A DNA stretch of 38,362 nucleotides from Candidatus Contendibacter sp. (GTDB lineage Bacteria; Pseudomonadota; Gammaproteobacteria; Competibacterales; Competibacteraceae), in assembly GCA_008933795.1 (NCBI GenBank), contig WBUJ01000018.1, positions 1-38,362 on the forward strand, given 5' to 3'. The position numbers were made by a program, and so were the translations under genes. Below, in pieces: positions 19,862 to 27,731 of the stretch (its first letter is position 1; each line of letters starts with the position of its first letter). The notes under the pieces are model-generated. The model ran no database searches, was not told where the DNA came from, and saw nothing but the letters and a program-made list of their open reading frames with translations.

Positions 19862-20125
19862 GAGTTGTCGCCGGGTTCAGGGCTTCCGCCGCCGTCAGGC
19901 GCGTGTACTGCACCACCGTGCGAAAGGTCGGTCCTGTTGGCTCTGCGTCTCCGCCAACGCCCACAGCGCCTGCGCCACGTCCGGGTGCTGGTCTTCCCAC
20001 CGCCGGTTCCCGCCAAAGGCGGCTTGGGCGCCTACGCAGATGATTCCCGTGCGCCGCTCGTGCAAGCCCAGTTGCACCGTCTCGCGACCCCAGCCAAACA
20101 CCCGTTCTGCGTGGCGGGCACCTTA
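19862..20125 (-). pseudogene. Degraded transposase-like fragment
   Basis: The minus strand from about 20125 reads ARHAERVFGWGRETVQLGLH, then ERRTGIICVGAQAAFGGNRR and ALAETQSQQD. It must then shift frame by one base near 19935 to continue PTFRTVVQYTRLTAAEAL. The combined pattern (GRETVxLGLxExRTGIxC, then SQQDPxFRTxxxYTRLTAAE) matches, from memory, the N-terminal part of a widespread family of DDE transposases; I cannot name the family safely. The start is missing, a frameshift is present, and the catalytic part is cut off where the convergent ptsP gene ends. No terminal inverted repeats were found. It fills the gap between ptsP and ychJ. Confidence 0.5.
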
Positions 20126-20134
20126 TACGAAGCC

Positions 20135-20521
20135 TCAAGCACCATCCAAATAGAACCACTGCCCGCCCTCCCGCACGAACCGGCTGGTCTCGTGGAGTCG
20201 ATGCGCCTTGCCGCCAACCTTATAGCGCGCCACAAATTCGACCACGCCCCGCGCATCGTCGGGACCGCCGGCCTCCGTGCGGAGGATCTTCAAGCCCAGC
20301 CAACGGACGGTCCCCGCATCGTTCAAATCGAGCGCTCCGGGCCGGGTGGATTCGTGCCAGGTGCGCAGCAGATAATCCTTTCGAGCGAGAACGTATCCCG
20401 AATAACGAGAGCGCATCAGGGCTTCGGCCGTGGCCGGTCGTTGTGCGTGATCGAGGTATGGCCCGCAGCAAGCGGCGTAAGCTTTGCCCAAATCGCAGGG
20501 ACAGGCGCTACCGGCGTTCAT
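20135..20521 (-). CDS. ychJ: YchJ-family SEC-C motif protein
   Basis: A 128-residue protein of the UPF0225/YchJ family. The N-terminal SEC-C zinc motif is CPCDLGKAYAACCGPYL, with Cys7, Cys9, Cys18 and Cys19 as ligands; the usual CPCGSG is CPCDLG here. The NTF2-like remainder has the family signatures TAEALMRSRYSGYVL, YLLRTWHESTRP and a C-terminal VREGGQWFYLDG. Its biochemical role is not established. ATG at 20521 overlaps the TGA of the upstream cyclase-family gene as ATGA, so the pair is probably translationally coupled. Confidence 0.9.
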   Translation of the reverse strand: MNAGSACPCDLGKAYAACCGPYLDHAQRPATAEALMRSRYSGYVLARKDYLLRTWHESTRPGALDLNDAGTVRWLGLKILRTEAGGPDDARGVVEFVARYKVGGKAHRLHETSRFVREGGQWFYLDGA

Positions 20522-21159
20522 GCTGGCAATCTTCTGAGCACCGCCCGCGCGGGAGCGCCTTCGGCGCCGGCCAGCTTGAGCGGCAGGCAAATCAGTTCGT
20601 AGCTTCCCGGCGTGACTTCGGCCAGATTCAAGCCTTCCACGATCACGACGCCGGCTTGCAGCAGGGCGATGTGGGTTTGCGGATCGCCACGGAAAATCTG
20701 AACCGACAGGTAATCGACGCCGATCAACCGAATGCCCCGCGCCACGACCCAGCGGGCGGCATCGACGGTCAGGGCCACGAAGTCGGTGCGGAATTCGCGG
20801 TCCCGCCGTTGCCAGCCCTTGGAGTTGCGGGTGCGCAGCAACAGGCGCCGGGTATCGAACGGCAGGTTCAGCGCCTCCAGATCGTCGGCGGTGACGGCGT
20901 CCGGATCGGGCAGCGCGGCCACGACCGCCGGACCGATCAGCGCATCCAACGACAGATGGGTTACATCGGCTCCATCGGCCAGAAAATGCAGAGGCGCATC
21001 GACATGCGTGCCGATATGGACGCCACAAATCAACGTGCTGTCGTTGACGGCATCGCCCCGCCTCATATCGCGGCGGCGGTTTAATTCGGTGAGAGCGCTG
21101 CCAGGCCAGCGGGGTAGGTCCGGGGAGATCGCGAGCGAGATATCCAGGAAATCGGCCAC
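20518..21159 (-). CDS. Cyclase-family metal hydrolase (kynurenine formamidase-like)
   Basis: A 213-residue protein with the metal-binding signature of the cyclase/KynB family, HIGTHVDAPLHF (HxGTHxDxPxH) near residue 48, and a C-terminal LNLAEVTPGSYELICLPLKL segment typical of the fold. Family members hydrolyse N-formylkynurenine, isatin or related amides; no kynurenine-pathway gene is adjacent, so the substrate is open. The start is GTG at 21159 with AGGAG seven bases upstream. Its stop overlaps the ychJ start. A GC-rich repeat element lies just upstream. Confidence 0.88.
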   Translation of the reverse strand: MADFLDISLAISPDLPRWPGSALTELNRRRDMRRGDAVNDSTLICGVHIGTHVDAPLHFLADGADVTHLSLDALIGPAVVAALPDPDAVTADDLEALNLPFDTRRLLLRTRNSKGWQRRDREFRTDFVALTVDAARWVVARGIRLIGVDYLSVQIFRGDPQTHIALLQAGVVIVEGLNLAEVTPGSYELICLPLKLAGAEGAPARAVLRRLPA

Positions 21160-21172
21160 GGCTACTCCTAAT

Positions 21173-21212
21173 GCTCTCCTCGCCCTTTGGGAGAGGGGTT
21201 GGGGGTGAGAGC
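21173..21212. repeat. GC-rich palindromic repeat element (intergenic copy)
   Basis: Terminal GCTCTC (21173-21178) and GAGAGC (21207-21212) are inverted copies. Inside, CTCTCCTCGCCC is answered by GGGAGAGGGG, then TTGGGGGTGAG. It has the same style as the elements inside the giant membrane gene and mfd. It sits between the arfB stop and the cyclase-gene start and could also form a stem in the transcript. Confidence 0.6.
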
Positions 21213-21241
21213 TTTTATCGCAGGATGAGTTATAACAGCGA

Positions 21242-21673
21242 TCATTCGCGTTCCCCCGACGACCCCATGGGTCGGCGAGCCTGTTTCTTCTCCCCGACTC
21301 GCCGCTTGTCGTCCATCCGCCGTTGCTTGGCGGCCCGCGAAGGTTTGGTCTTGATTCGCGGCTTGGGTGCTTCCGCCGCTTTCTGGATCAGGGCGACCAA
21401 CCGATCGATCGCATCCTGTCGGTTGCGTTCCTGGCTGCGGAAGCGTCGGGCGGTGATGAGCAATTCCCCTTCCTGAGTCACGCGACTCCCGGCCAAAGCC
21501 AGCAACCGTGCTCGTACCGCTTCCGGCAGCGAAGGCGACCGCGCGACATCGAAGCGCAGTTCCGCCGCCGTCGCTACCTTATTGACGTTCTGGCCGCCGG
21601 GGCCGGACGCCAGCTTGAACTGAAACTGGAGTTCGTCTTCGCGGATGCCGATAGCGGGCGTTACGTCGATCAT
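21242..21673 (-). CDS. arfB: Alternative ribosome-rescue factor / peptidyl-tRNA hydrolase ArfB
   Basis: A 143-residue release-factor-like protein that rescues stalled ribosomes by hydrolysing peptidyl-tRNA. The GGQ motif lies at residues 26-28 (ASGPGGQNVNKV). The C-terminal tail is long and basic (KTKPSRAAKQRR, DDKRRVGEKKQARR), as ArfB needs to enter the empty mRNA channel. I chose ATG at 21673; an alternative start seven codons upstream would overlap the mfd stop. mfd ends 10 bases before, so the two are very likely cotranscribed. Confidence 0.93.
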   Translation of the reverse strand: MIDVTPAIGIREDELQFQFKLASGPGGQNVNKVATAAELRFDVARSPSLPEAVRARLLALAGSRVTQEGELLITARRFRSQERNRQDAIDRLVALIQKAAEAPKPRIKTKPSRAAKQRRMDDKRRVGEKKQARRPMGSSGERE

Positions 21674-21683
21674 GGCGGCGGAC

Positions 21684-24600
21684 CTATCCCGCAATCCCTT
21701 CCAGCAACCGCTCTACTTCCCCTGCCCGCGTCTCGGCGTCGGGCAGGTCCTTGATGAAGCGCAGCTTGTCCTTGCCGTCCAGCTTGTAAAGCTGGTGCTG
21801 CTGCTGGATCAGCCGCACCAGTCTGGCGGCATCCACCTTCGGTTCCGGCCCGAACACGATCCGCCCGCCCTTCGGCCCAGCCTCGATCTTTTTCACCCCG
21901 ACGGGCATGGCCCGTAGCTTCAGCCCGGTCACCCGAAACAGATTTTTAACGGGTTCCGGCAACAAGCCGAAGCGGTCAATCATCTCCACCTGCAAGTCCC
22001 GCAACTCCCCATCATCGCGGGCGCTGGCGATGCGCTTGTACAGGATCAGCCGGCTGTGAACATCGGGCAGATAATCATTCGGAATCAGCGCCGGACTTTG
22101 CAGATCAATTTCGGGACCGTGATCCAGCGGCCGGTCCAGTTCCGGGATTTTCCCGGTCTTCAGCGCCCGCACCGCGCGCTCCAGCAGATCCATATATAAG
22201 GTAAAGCCGACCTCGTGAATTTGGCCGCTCTGCGCCTCGCCCAGCAACTCGCCCGCGCCGCGAATCTCCAGGTCGTGGCTGGCCAGCAGGAAACCCGCGC
22301 CCAGGTCCTCCAATGATTCGATCGCCTCGATCCGCTTGACCGCGTCCGCCGTCATCGCCTTGCGCGGTGGGACGATGAGATAGGCGTAGGCCCGGTGGTG
22401 CGAGCGCCCGACCCGTCCCCGTAACTGATGCAACTGCGCCAGTCCCAGCTTGTCGGCCCGATTGATGAGGATGGTGTTGGCGCTGGGCACGTCGATGCCC
22501 GATTCGATGATGGTGGTGCAAATCAGCAGGTTGCAGCGGCGGTGATAGAAATCCAGCATCGTCTGTTCCAGATCGCGCTCGCGCATCTGGCCGTGGGCCA
22601 CCGCGATCCGTGCGCCCGGCGCCAGTTCCGCCACCTGCGCCGCCATGCGCTGGATGGTTTCCACCTCGTTGTGCAGGAAATAAATCTGCCCGCCGCGCTT
22701 CAATTCGCGCTGGCAGGCTTCCTGGATCGTCGCCTTGTTCCACTCGCCGACGAAGGTTTTGACCGCCAGTCGTCCCGCCGGCGGGGTGGCGATGATCGAG
22801 AGATCGCGCAGCCCGGCCATCGCCAGGTTCAGGGTGCGGGGAATCGGCGTGGCGGTCAGGGTCAGCACGTCCACCTCGGTGCGCAACGCTTTCAGCCGTT
22901 CCTTGTGCCGCACTCCGAAGCGGTGCTCCTCGTCCACCACCACCAGGCCCAACTGCTTGAACTTCACGCTGTCCTGCAACAACTTGTGCGTGCCGATCAA
23001 AATGTCCACCCGCCCGTCGGCCAGCGCCTGGAGCGTCTCCACCTGCTGTTTGGCCGAACGAAACCGCGACAGTAGTTCGATCCGCACCGGCCAGTCGGCG
23101 AAGCGGTCGAGAAAATTCTGATAATGCTGCTGGGCCAGCAGGGTGGTCGGGGTCAGCACCGCCACCTGCCGCTCGTCCTGCACCGCCACGAACGCGGCGC
23201 GCATCGCCACCTCGGTCTTGCCGAAGCCGACATCGCCGCACACCACCCGGTCCATCGGCTTGCCGGAACGCAGGTCGGCGATCACCGCGTCGATTGCGGC
23301 CCGCTGGTCGGCGGTTTCCTCGAACGGAAAGGTGGCGGCGAATGCGGCATAGTCCGCCTCGCTCAAGCCGAAAGCGTGACCGGGCCGGACCGCACGGCGG
23401 GCGTACACATCCAGCAGTTCCGCCGCTGCGTCGCTGGCCTGCTCTGCGGCCTTGCGCCGAACTCGCTCCCACTGGCCGCTGCCGAGCTTGTGCCAAGGCG
23501 CCGCTTCCGGCGAAGCGCCGGTGTAGCGGCTAAGCAGGTGCAAGGACGCCACGGGGACATACAGCCGGTCGCCGCCGGCATATTCCACCACCACGAATTC
23601 GCCATCGATGCTGGCGATCTCCAACCGCTCCAGCCCGGCGTAGCGGCCAATCCCATGTTCCTCGTGAACGATCGGCGCGCCCAAGCTGAGATCGGTGAGG
23701 TTGCGGACGATGGCGTCAGGGTCGCGGCTGGGCGCGCGCCGGCGAACCTGTCGCGCCCGCTCGCCGTACAACTGCGGCTCGGCGATGATCGCCAGCGGCG
23801 GTTCGGTCAGCAACAGGCCCTGCTCCAGCGGCGCGACCGTCAGCGCCAGCCGCGCGTCCTCCCGCGCCAGAAATTCCGCCCAGTTCTCGCACACCACCGG
23901 CCGCAGGCCGTAGCCGCGCAGCGTCTCCAGCAACACCTCGCGCCGCCCGGCCGATTCGGCGGCAATCAGCGCCCGCCCCGGAAATGCCGCCAGAAATTGC
24001 TCCAGCGCGGCGGCGGGCCGATCGGCGCGCGGTTGCAATGGCAGCGCCGGCGGCGGCGCGGTCGGGTAATTGATCAGGGAAGGCGCAGGCTCCCTCCCCC
24101 CCGGCAGGGGAGAGCTGAGGTGGGGGAGCTGAGCCGTGGTTAATTCGACCCGCGGATAGCGCGCCCGCGCCCGTTCCACCTGGGCTGCTTCCAGAAACAG
24201 CAGCGGCGGCGGTAACAGGGGCCGCTCCGCGTCGTGCCGGCGCTGCTCGTAGCGATCCATGATTTGTTCCTGGAACGCCGCCATTGCCCCGTCCACGCCC
24301 TCCAGCCGGATTGCCAGCGTACTTTCGGGCAAATGATCGAACAGGGTCGCGGCCTGCTCGAAGAACAGCGGCAGGTAATACTCGATCCCGCCGGGCGCGT
24401 GGCCGGCGCTGACCTCGCGATAGATCGGACTACGCTGGGGATCGCCCTCGAACTGGCGACGCCACCCCTGGCGGAAGCGGGTGATGCTCTCCTTGTCCAG
24501 CGCAAACTCGCGCGCCGGCAGCAGTTCGATACGCTCGACTTTGGCGACGGAGAGTTGCGTGTCCGGGTCAAAGTCTCGGATGCTCTCCACCTCGTCGTCG

Positions 24601-25187
24601 AACAATTCGATCCGGTAGGGCCGTTCGGCGCCCATCGGAAACAGGTCAAGAATGGAGCCGCGCACCGCGAATTCGCCGCGTTCGACCACCTGCGAGACGC
24701 AGGCATAGCCCGCCGCTTCCAGCCGCTGGCGGAAGCGCTCCAACTCCAGCCGCTCGCCGACCGTCAGCAGCAGCGCGTAGCGGTCCAGATAGTCGCGCGG
24801 CGCCAGCCGCTGCATCAGGGTCGCCACCGGCGCCACCAGCACCCCGCGCCGCCGCTGGGGCAGCCGGTACAGGGCCGCCAGCCGTTGCGACACCAGATCC
24901 TGATGCGGCGAAAATCCGTCGTAAGGCAGCGTCTCCCAGTCGGGGAACGCCAGAATTTCCAGATCCGGCCCGCCGAACACCCGCAGTTCGGTTTCCAGCC
25001 GGGTAGCGGTCTGACTGTCCGGCGCGACCGCCAGCACCAGGCCGCGAAAACGGGCGGCAGCGGCGGCAATCAACAGGGCGGGACTGGCGCCGTGCAATTG
25101 GCCCCAACGCATGGGTTGACGGGTGTCGGGCGGCAGAACCGGTTGCGGGATATGGGGCAAGGCAGACGTTGTAACCAGCGCGGACAT
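21684..25187 (-). CDS. mfd: Transcription-repair coupling factor Mfd
   Basis: An ATP-dependent translocase that removes RNA polymerase stalled at DNA lesions and recruits UvrA. From ATG at 25187 it has 1167 residues (E. coli 1148). Starts 10 and 13 codons upstream are possible; none has a strong ribosome site. Order: UvrB-like N-terminal domains (FPDWETLPYDGFSPHQDL), linker and D3, RNA-polymerase-interacting domain (GAPIVHEEHGIGRYAGL), RecG-like translocase with Walker A GDVGFGKTE (Lys657) and DEEH near 752, then LTATPIPRTL, LINRADKLGLAQLHQLRGRV and the C-terminal regulatory domain. A palindromic repeat element is inserted in frame around residues 353-366, between the UvrB-like part and D3, where it should be tolerated. 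arfB follows. Confidence 0.95.
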   Translation of the reverse strand: MSALVTTSALPHIPQPVLPPDTRQPMRWGQLHGASPALLIAAAAARFRGLVLAVAPDSQTATRLETELRVFGGPDLEILAFPDWETLPYDGFSPHQDLVSQRLAALYRLPQRRRGVLVAPVATLMQRLAPRDYLDRYALLLTVGERLELERFRQRLEAAGYACVSQVVERGEFAVRGSILDLFPMGAERPYRIELFDDEVESIRDFDPDTQLSVAKVERIELLPAREFALDKESITRFRQGWRRQFEGDPQRSPIYREVSAGHAPGGIEYYLPLFFEQAATLFDHLPESTLAIRLEGVDGAMAAFQEQIMDRYEQRRHDAERPLLPPPLLFLEAAQVERARARYPRVELTTAQLPHLSSPLPGGREPAPSLINYPTAPPPALPLQPRADRPAAALEQFLAAFPGRALIAAESAGRREVLLETLRGYGLRPVVCENWAEFLAREDARLALTVAPLEQGLLLTEPPLAIIAEPQLYGERARQVRRRAPSRDPDAIVRNLTDLSLGAPIVHEEHGIGRYAGLERLEIASIDGEFVVVEYAGGDRLYVPVASLHLLSRYTGASPEAAPWHKLGSGQWERVRRKAAEQASDAAAELLDVYARRAVRPGHAFGLSEADYAAFAATFPFEETADQRAAIDAVIADLRSGKPMDRVVCGDVGFGKTEVAMRAAFVAVQDERQVAVLTPTTLLAQQHYQNFLDRFADWPVRIELLSRFRSAKQQVETLQALADGRVDILIGTHKLLQDSVKFKQLGLVVVDEEHRFGVRHKERLKALRTEVDVLTLTATPIPRTLNLAMAGLRDLSIIATPPAGRLAVKTFVGEWNKATIQEACQRELKRGGQIYFLHNEVETIQRMAAQVAELAPGARIAVAHGQMRERDLEQTMLDFYHRRCNLLICTTIIESGIDVPSANTILINRADKLGLAQLHQLRGRVGRSHHRAYAYLIVPPRKAMTADAVKRIEAIESLEDLGAGFLLASHDLEIRGAGELLGEAQSGQIHEVGFTLYMDLLERAVRALKTGKIPELDRPLDHGPEIDLQSPALIPNDYLPDVHSRLILYKRIASARDDGELRDLQVEMIDRFGLLPEPVKNLFRVTGLKLRAMPVGVKKIEAGPKGGRIVFGPEPKVDAARLVRLIQQQHQLYKLDGKDKLRFIKDLPDAETRAGEVERLLEGIAG
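24090..24129. repeat. GC-rich palindromic repeat element within mfd
   Basis: A C-rich tract opening CTCCCTCC is followed by AGGGGAGAG and GGTGGGGGAGC. In the Mfd frame it encodes roughly QLPHLSSPLPGGREPA, a Pro/Gly-rich peptide placed after YPRVELTTA, where E. coli Mfd has an unrelated linker. Composition and layout match the elements at 4537 and 21173. Confidence 0.6.
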
Positions 25188-25290
25188 GGATGGCGACGAA
25201 TCCGGGTTACGGCACATGCCGCTCATTGTCCCATAGCGGCAGCCTGGATTGAACGGAACGGAATCCGCGTTCTCCACCGCCCAAGCGCAA

Positions 25291-25319
25291 TAAAAAAGCC
25301 CGGCGCTGGCCGGGCTTTC
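25291..25319 (-). terminator. Rho-independent terminator of cspA
   Basis: On the minus strand AAAGCCCGGC, a short loop and GCCGGGCTTTTTTA form a strong GC stem followed by six T, starting 15 bases after the cspA stop. It separates cspA from mfd, which must then have its own promoter or depend on read-through. Confidence 0.9.
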
Positions 25320-25334
25320 GAAATTCTGGCGGGG

Positions 25335-25541
25335 TTAATCGATCGGGCGAATGTTGGTTGCCTGCTTGCCCTTGGGGCCAGTCGCCACATCGAAGGAAAC
25401 TTTCTGGTTTTCCCTGAGCGTCTTGAATCCCCGCGCCTGAATCGCGGAAAAATGCGCGAACAGATCATCGCCACCATCGTCGGGCGAGATAAAACCAAAA
25501 CCCTTCGATTCGTTAAACCATTTTACGGTACCAGTGGACAT
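25335..25541 (-). CDS. Cold-shock protein, CspA family
   Basis: A 68-residue single-stranded nucleic-acid-binding protein with a cold-shock-domain beta barrel. It has the CspA opening [15 protein letters not shown] (RNP1 KGFGFI) and RNP2 as DLFAHFSAI, ending [10 protein letters not shown]. The start is ATG at 25541 with AGGAA upstream. The gene stands alone with its own promoter (25698-25726), a leader of about 150 nt and a terminator, the arrangement of cold-inducible cspA genes. Which paralogue it is cannot be told from sequence. Confidence 0.95.
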   Translation of the reverse strand: MSTGTVKWFNESKGFGFISPDDGGDDLFAHFSAIQARGFKTLRENQKVSFDVATGPKGKQATNIRPID

Positions 25542-25691
25542 GCTAGATTCCTGAAAACTGAAGAACATTGAACAGTTGGGCGATCACCCAAACAAGCCGC
25601 ACGAAAATCAAAGCAGGGAACATGACGAACGGGATTGCCGACTGGGGGGAGTTGCAACGAACGAGCAAATTCGCTTGCTTGAAAATCATGC
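25542..25691 (-). promoter_or_regulatory. Long 5' untranslated leader of the cold-shock gene
   Basis: About 150 bases separate the predicted transcription start from the cspA ATG. The leader contains complementary stretches (for example AGCAAGCGAATTTGCT) able to form stems. E. coli cspA has a leader of similar length that acts as an RNA thermosensor; sharing that role here is inferred from length and position only. Confidence 0.5.
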
Positions 25692-25697
25692 GGCGTC

Positions 25698-25726
25698 ACT
25701 ATAGGTGAAGAACCGGGATGAAGCAA
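25698..25726 (-). promoter_or_regulatory. Sigma70 promoter of the cold-shock gene
   Basis: Read on the minus strand, -35 TTGCTT (25726-25721) and -10 TATAGT (25703-25698) are spaced by exactly 17 bases in a locally AT-richer patch. It lies just beyond the degV stop. Confidence 0.7.
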
Positions 25727-25766
25727 GTTGATTCTTTGGCAACCCGTCGGCTATCCCAACTGGAAC

Positions 25767-26699
25767 TCAAGCGGCGGCGAAAGCCAACGAAACCGCGTTG
25801 GGGCCGAGGTGGACGCCGCCGGTGGCGCTCATGACCGAGACCATGACCTCGATGCCCCACTGCCGGACGTGGCGCTCAAACTCGATGAAGGCGTGCTTCC
25901 GCTGGAGCCCTTGCGGATCGCCAGCGTAACTAAGCACGACCAGCGGACTGCGCAGGCCCTGATCGATTTCCAGCTTGGCCCGCTCGAGCAGGCCGGCCAG
26001 GGCGTGCTCGAAACCGCGCGCTTTGAGCACCAGTTCGGTCCCGCCTTCCACGAACCGGGCGACCGGTTTGACGCCAAGCAGCGAACCGAGATGGTAGCTT
26101 AGAAACCCGATGCGGTTCCCGCCCTTCCCGCCGGCCTGATGGCGGATGTGGGACAGATTATCGAGCAGAGCGTAACAGCGGATGTAGCGCCGGAACGCCT
26201 CCGCCTGCCGGCGCAGTTCGCCAAAGGGCAAATCCGGGTTTTGCAACAATCGGATCACCTCGTGCGCCAGCACCGCCTGACCGGCGAAGACCGTCCGGCT
26301 ATCGAGCACGTTGAGTTGGAACGGGGTGTTCAGGCCGGCCCGCTGACGCCGTTCGCGGTAGCCGCGCACGACGGCGAACGACGCTTCGGTCGCGTTCTGG
26401 AACAACTGGCTGTGGGTTTGCGAGATCGTCAGCAGGATCGCCCGATCGTGGTCGATGACCAAGCGATTCAAAAACAACTCGGCGATGGCGTTGGCCGAAC
26501 AGGGATCGATCATCGCCTCCCAATTTCGCGACTGGACGGCGTGACGATGATGAAAGGCCAGAGTGAGATTGACATCGCGGGCATCGGTCAAGATCTGGTC
26601 GCCCAGGATCAGCTTGTTCGGCAAAAGATACAGTCGATGCTGGTGAATATAGGCGGCTGGCAGATCGCAGGCCGAATCAATCACCACCGCCGTTTTCAT
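25767..26699 (-). CDS. DegV-family fatty-acid-binding protein
   Basis: A 310-residue protein starting at ATG 26699 (MKTAVVIDSACDLP, the family N-terminus with the DSxxDLP-type loop). The central LNVLDSRTVFAGQAVLAHEV and the C-terminal ATGGVHLGPNAVSLAF match the two ligand-contact regions of DegV proteins. Relatives bind a fatty acyl chain and, in Firmicutes FakB, present it to the kinase FakA; no fakA is in the window. The start is 11 bases after the stop of the PilZ gene, so the pair is probably an operon. The ribosome site is weak, suggesting coupling. Confidence 0.85.
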   Translation of the reverse strand: MKTAVVIDSACDLPAAYIHQHRLYLLPNKLILGDQILTDARDVNLTLAFHHRHAVQSRNWEAMIDPCSANAIAELFLNRLVIDHDRAILLTISQTHSQLFQNATEASFAVVRGYRERRQRAGLNTPFQLNVLDSRTVFAGQAVLAHEVIRLLQNPDLPFGELRRQAEAFRRYIRCYALLDNLSHIRHQAGGKGGNRIGFLSYHLGSLLGVKPVARFVEGGTELVLKARGFEHALAGLLERAKLEIDQGLRSPLVVLSYAGDPQGLQRKHAFIEFERHVRQWGIEVMVSVMSATGGVHLGPNAVSLAFAAA

Positions 26700-26710
26700 C
26701 GCCGCAGCGC

Positions 26711-27031
26711 TCAACCGGCATCGACAAAGGGGCCGCTGTAAATCGCGTCGAACCGGCAGCCATACCCGAACCATCCACTTTGCCGCGCGGGATCGAGGCG
26801 CACGATGGTCGCAGTCACCTCCATTTCGGTATCCCCCAGTTCCTCGGCGCTGATGCGCAGATACAGCGTGGTTCCGACCGGCAGTTCATCCTCGGTCCAC
26901 AATAAAACGCCACCCGCGCTGATGTTGCCCAACCAGCCATCGCGCGCTGTCTCGCCGTCGGCAATCCGGTACTGGACCGCCGCGTTGACCTCGGTTCGGG
27001 CGAACCGCCGCTTTTCCGCGCCATCGGGCAT
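26711..27031 (-). CDS. PilZ-domain protein, probable c-di-GMP receptor
   Basis: A single-domain PilZ protein. The ATG at 27031 has GGAG seven bases upstream and is preferred to a GTG two codons earlier; this gives 106 residues. Both c-di-GMP-binding motifs are present: RxxxR as RRFAR (Arg8-Arg12) and NxSxxG as NISAGG (Asn36, Ser38, Gly41). The remainder is the six-stranded barrel (LPVGTTLYLRI, VTATIVRLD, FGYGCRFDAI). First of a pair with degV, divergent from the cyclic-nucleotide-binding gene. Confidence 0.9.
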   Translation of the reverse strand: MPDGAEKRRFARTEVNAAVQYRIADGETARDGWLGNISAGGVLLWTEDELPVGTTLYLRISAEELGDTEMEVTATIVRLDPARQSGWFGYGCRFDAIYSGPFVDAG

Positions 27032-27223
27032 GGTCACGCTCCGGGAAGGAAAACGGATCTCGAGTGGGGATGGGGCGACGTCATGCTATCGCACCCCCGC
27101 GAAGTGGGCTAAACTGGAACTAGGCTAAGCCATTGGAATTATCGCACCCGCCAGCCGGTGTGCCAAGGTGCAAATGGCGCGCAATCGTCTCCATGATCCT
27201 CTTGCGCGAGGAGGACTCGCTCC

Positions 27224-27586
27224 ATGCAACCTCAGGATCCGTTGAACCAGATCGAGAAGTACCAATCCTTTATCCAAGGCGCACTCGTCTTTCGGGAGGG
27301 CGAGCCGGGTGACCATCTCTATATCGTGGCCGAAGGCCAAGTGGATATCGTAGCGGGCGGCCAAGTTCTGGAAACGGTGGAAGCCGGCGGCATTGTGGGC
27401 GAACTGGCGCTGATCGACGACAAACCGCGCAGCGCACGGGCGGTCGCCCACACGGATTGCGTGCTTGCCCCGATTACCCGGCAGCATTTTCTGACGCTCG
27501 TGCAGCGCACGCCACTGTTCGCCCTGCAAGTGATGCGGGTTATGGCCGAGCGGCTGCGCCGCGCCAATACCCGTTCCCGCGTCTAG
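27224..27586 (+). CDS. Stand-alone cyclic-nucleotide-binding domain protein
   Basis: A 120-residue protein that is nearly all one cNMP-binding beta barrel: FREGEPGDHLYIVAEGQVDIV, then the phosphate-binding cassette GELALIDDKPRSARAVA (Gly59, Glu60, Arg69, Ser70), then the C-helix (LFALQVMRVMAERLRRAN). Glu and Arg of the cassette are intact, so nucleotide binding is likely. There is no helix-turn-helix or other effector domain, so it is not a CRP-type transcription factor; it may work as a binding subunit. The start at 27224 has GAGGAGGA upstream. It ends 145 bases before the ATP-grasp gene, a gap with no other feature seen. Confidence 0.88.
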   Translation: MQPQDPLNQIEKYQSFIQGALVFREGEPGDHLYIVAEGQVDIVAGGQVLETVEAGGIVGELALIDDKPRSARAVAHTDCVLAPITRQHFLTLVQRTPLFALQVMRVMAERLRRANTRSRV

Positions 27587-27731
27587 CGCCGCGCCCGGTG
27601 CCGTCGCCTCCTCCGAATCGCGCCGCCATGCGGCGGCACCAGATTGGCGTCGCTCGCCGCCCCGCGAGTTTCAGGCTGGATCGCGCCAGCGGGCTGGCGG
27701 TAGCGCGCCGCTCCCCTTCCTGGAAACGCTC

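Noticed and set aside
25523..25726. 67-codon frame in the cold-shock leader
   Set aside because: Its start lies in the -35 region of the promoter, upstream of the predicted transcript, and the peptide shows no family features.
27590..27731. GC stem (GCCGCCATGCGGCGGC) after the cyclic-nucleotide-binding gene as a terminator
   Set aside because: No following T run; in GC-rich DNA such stems are common by chance.
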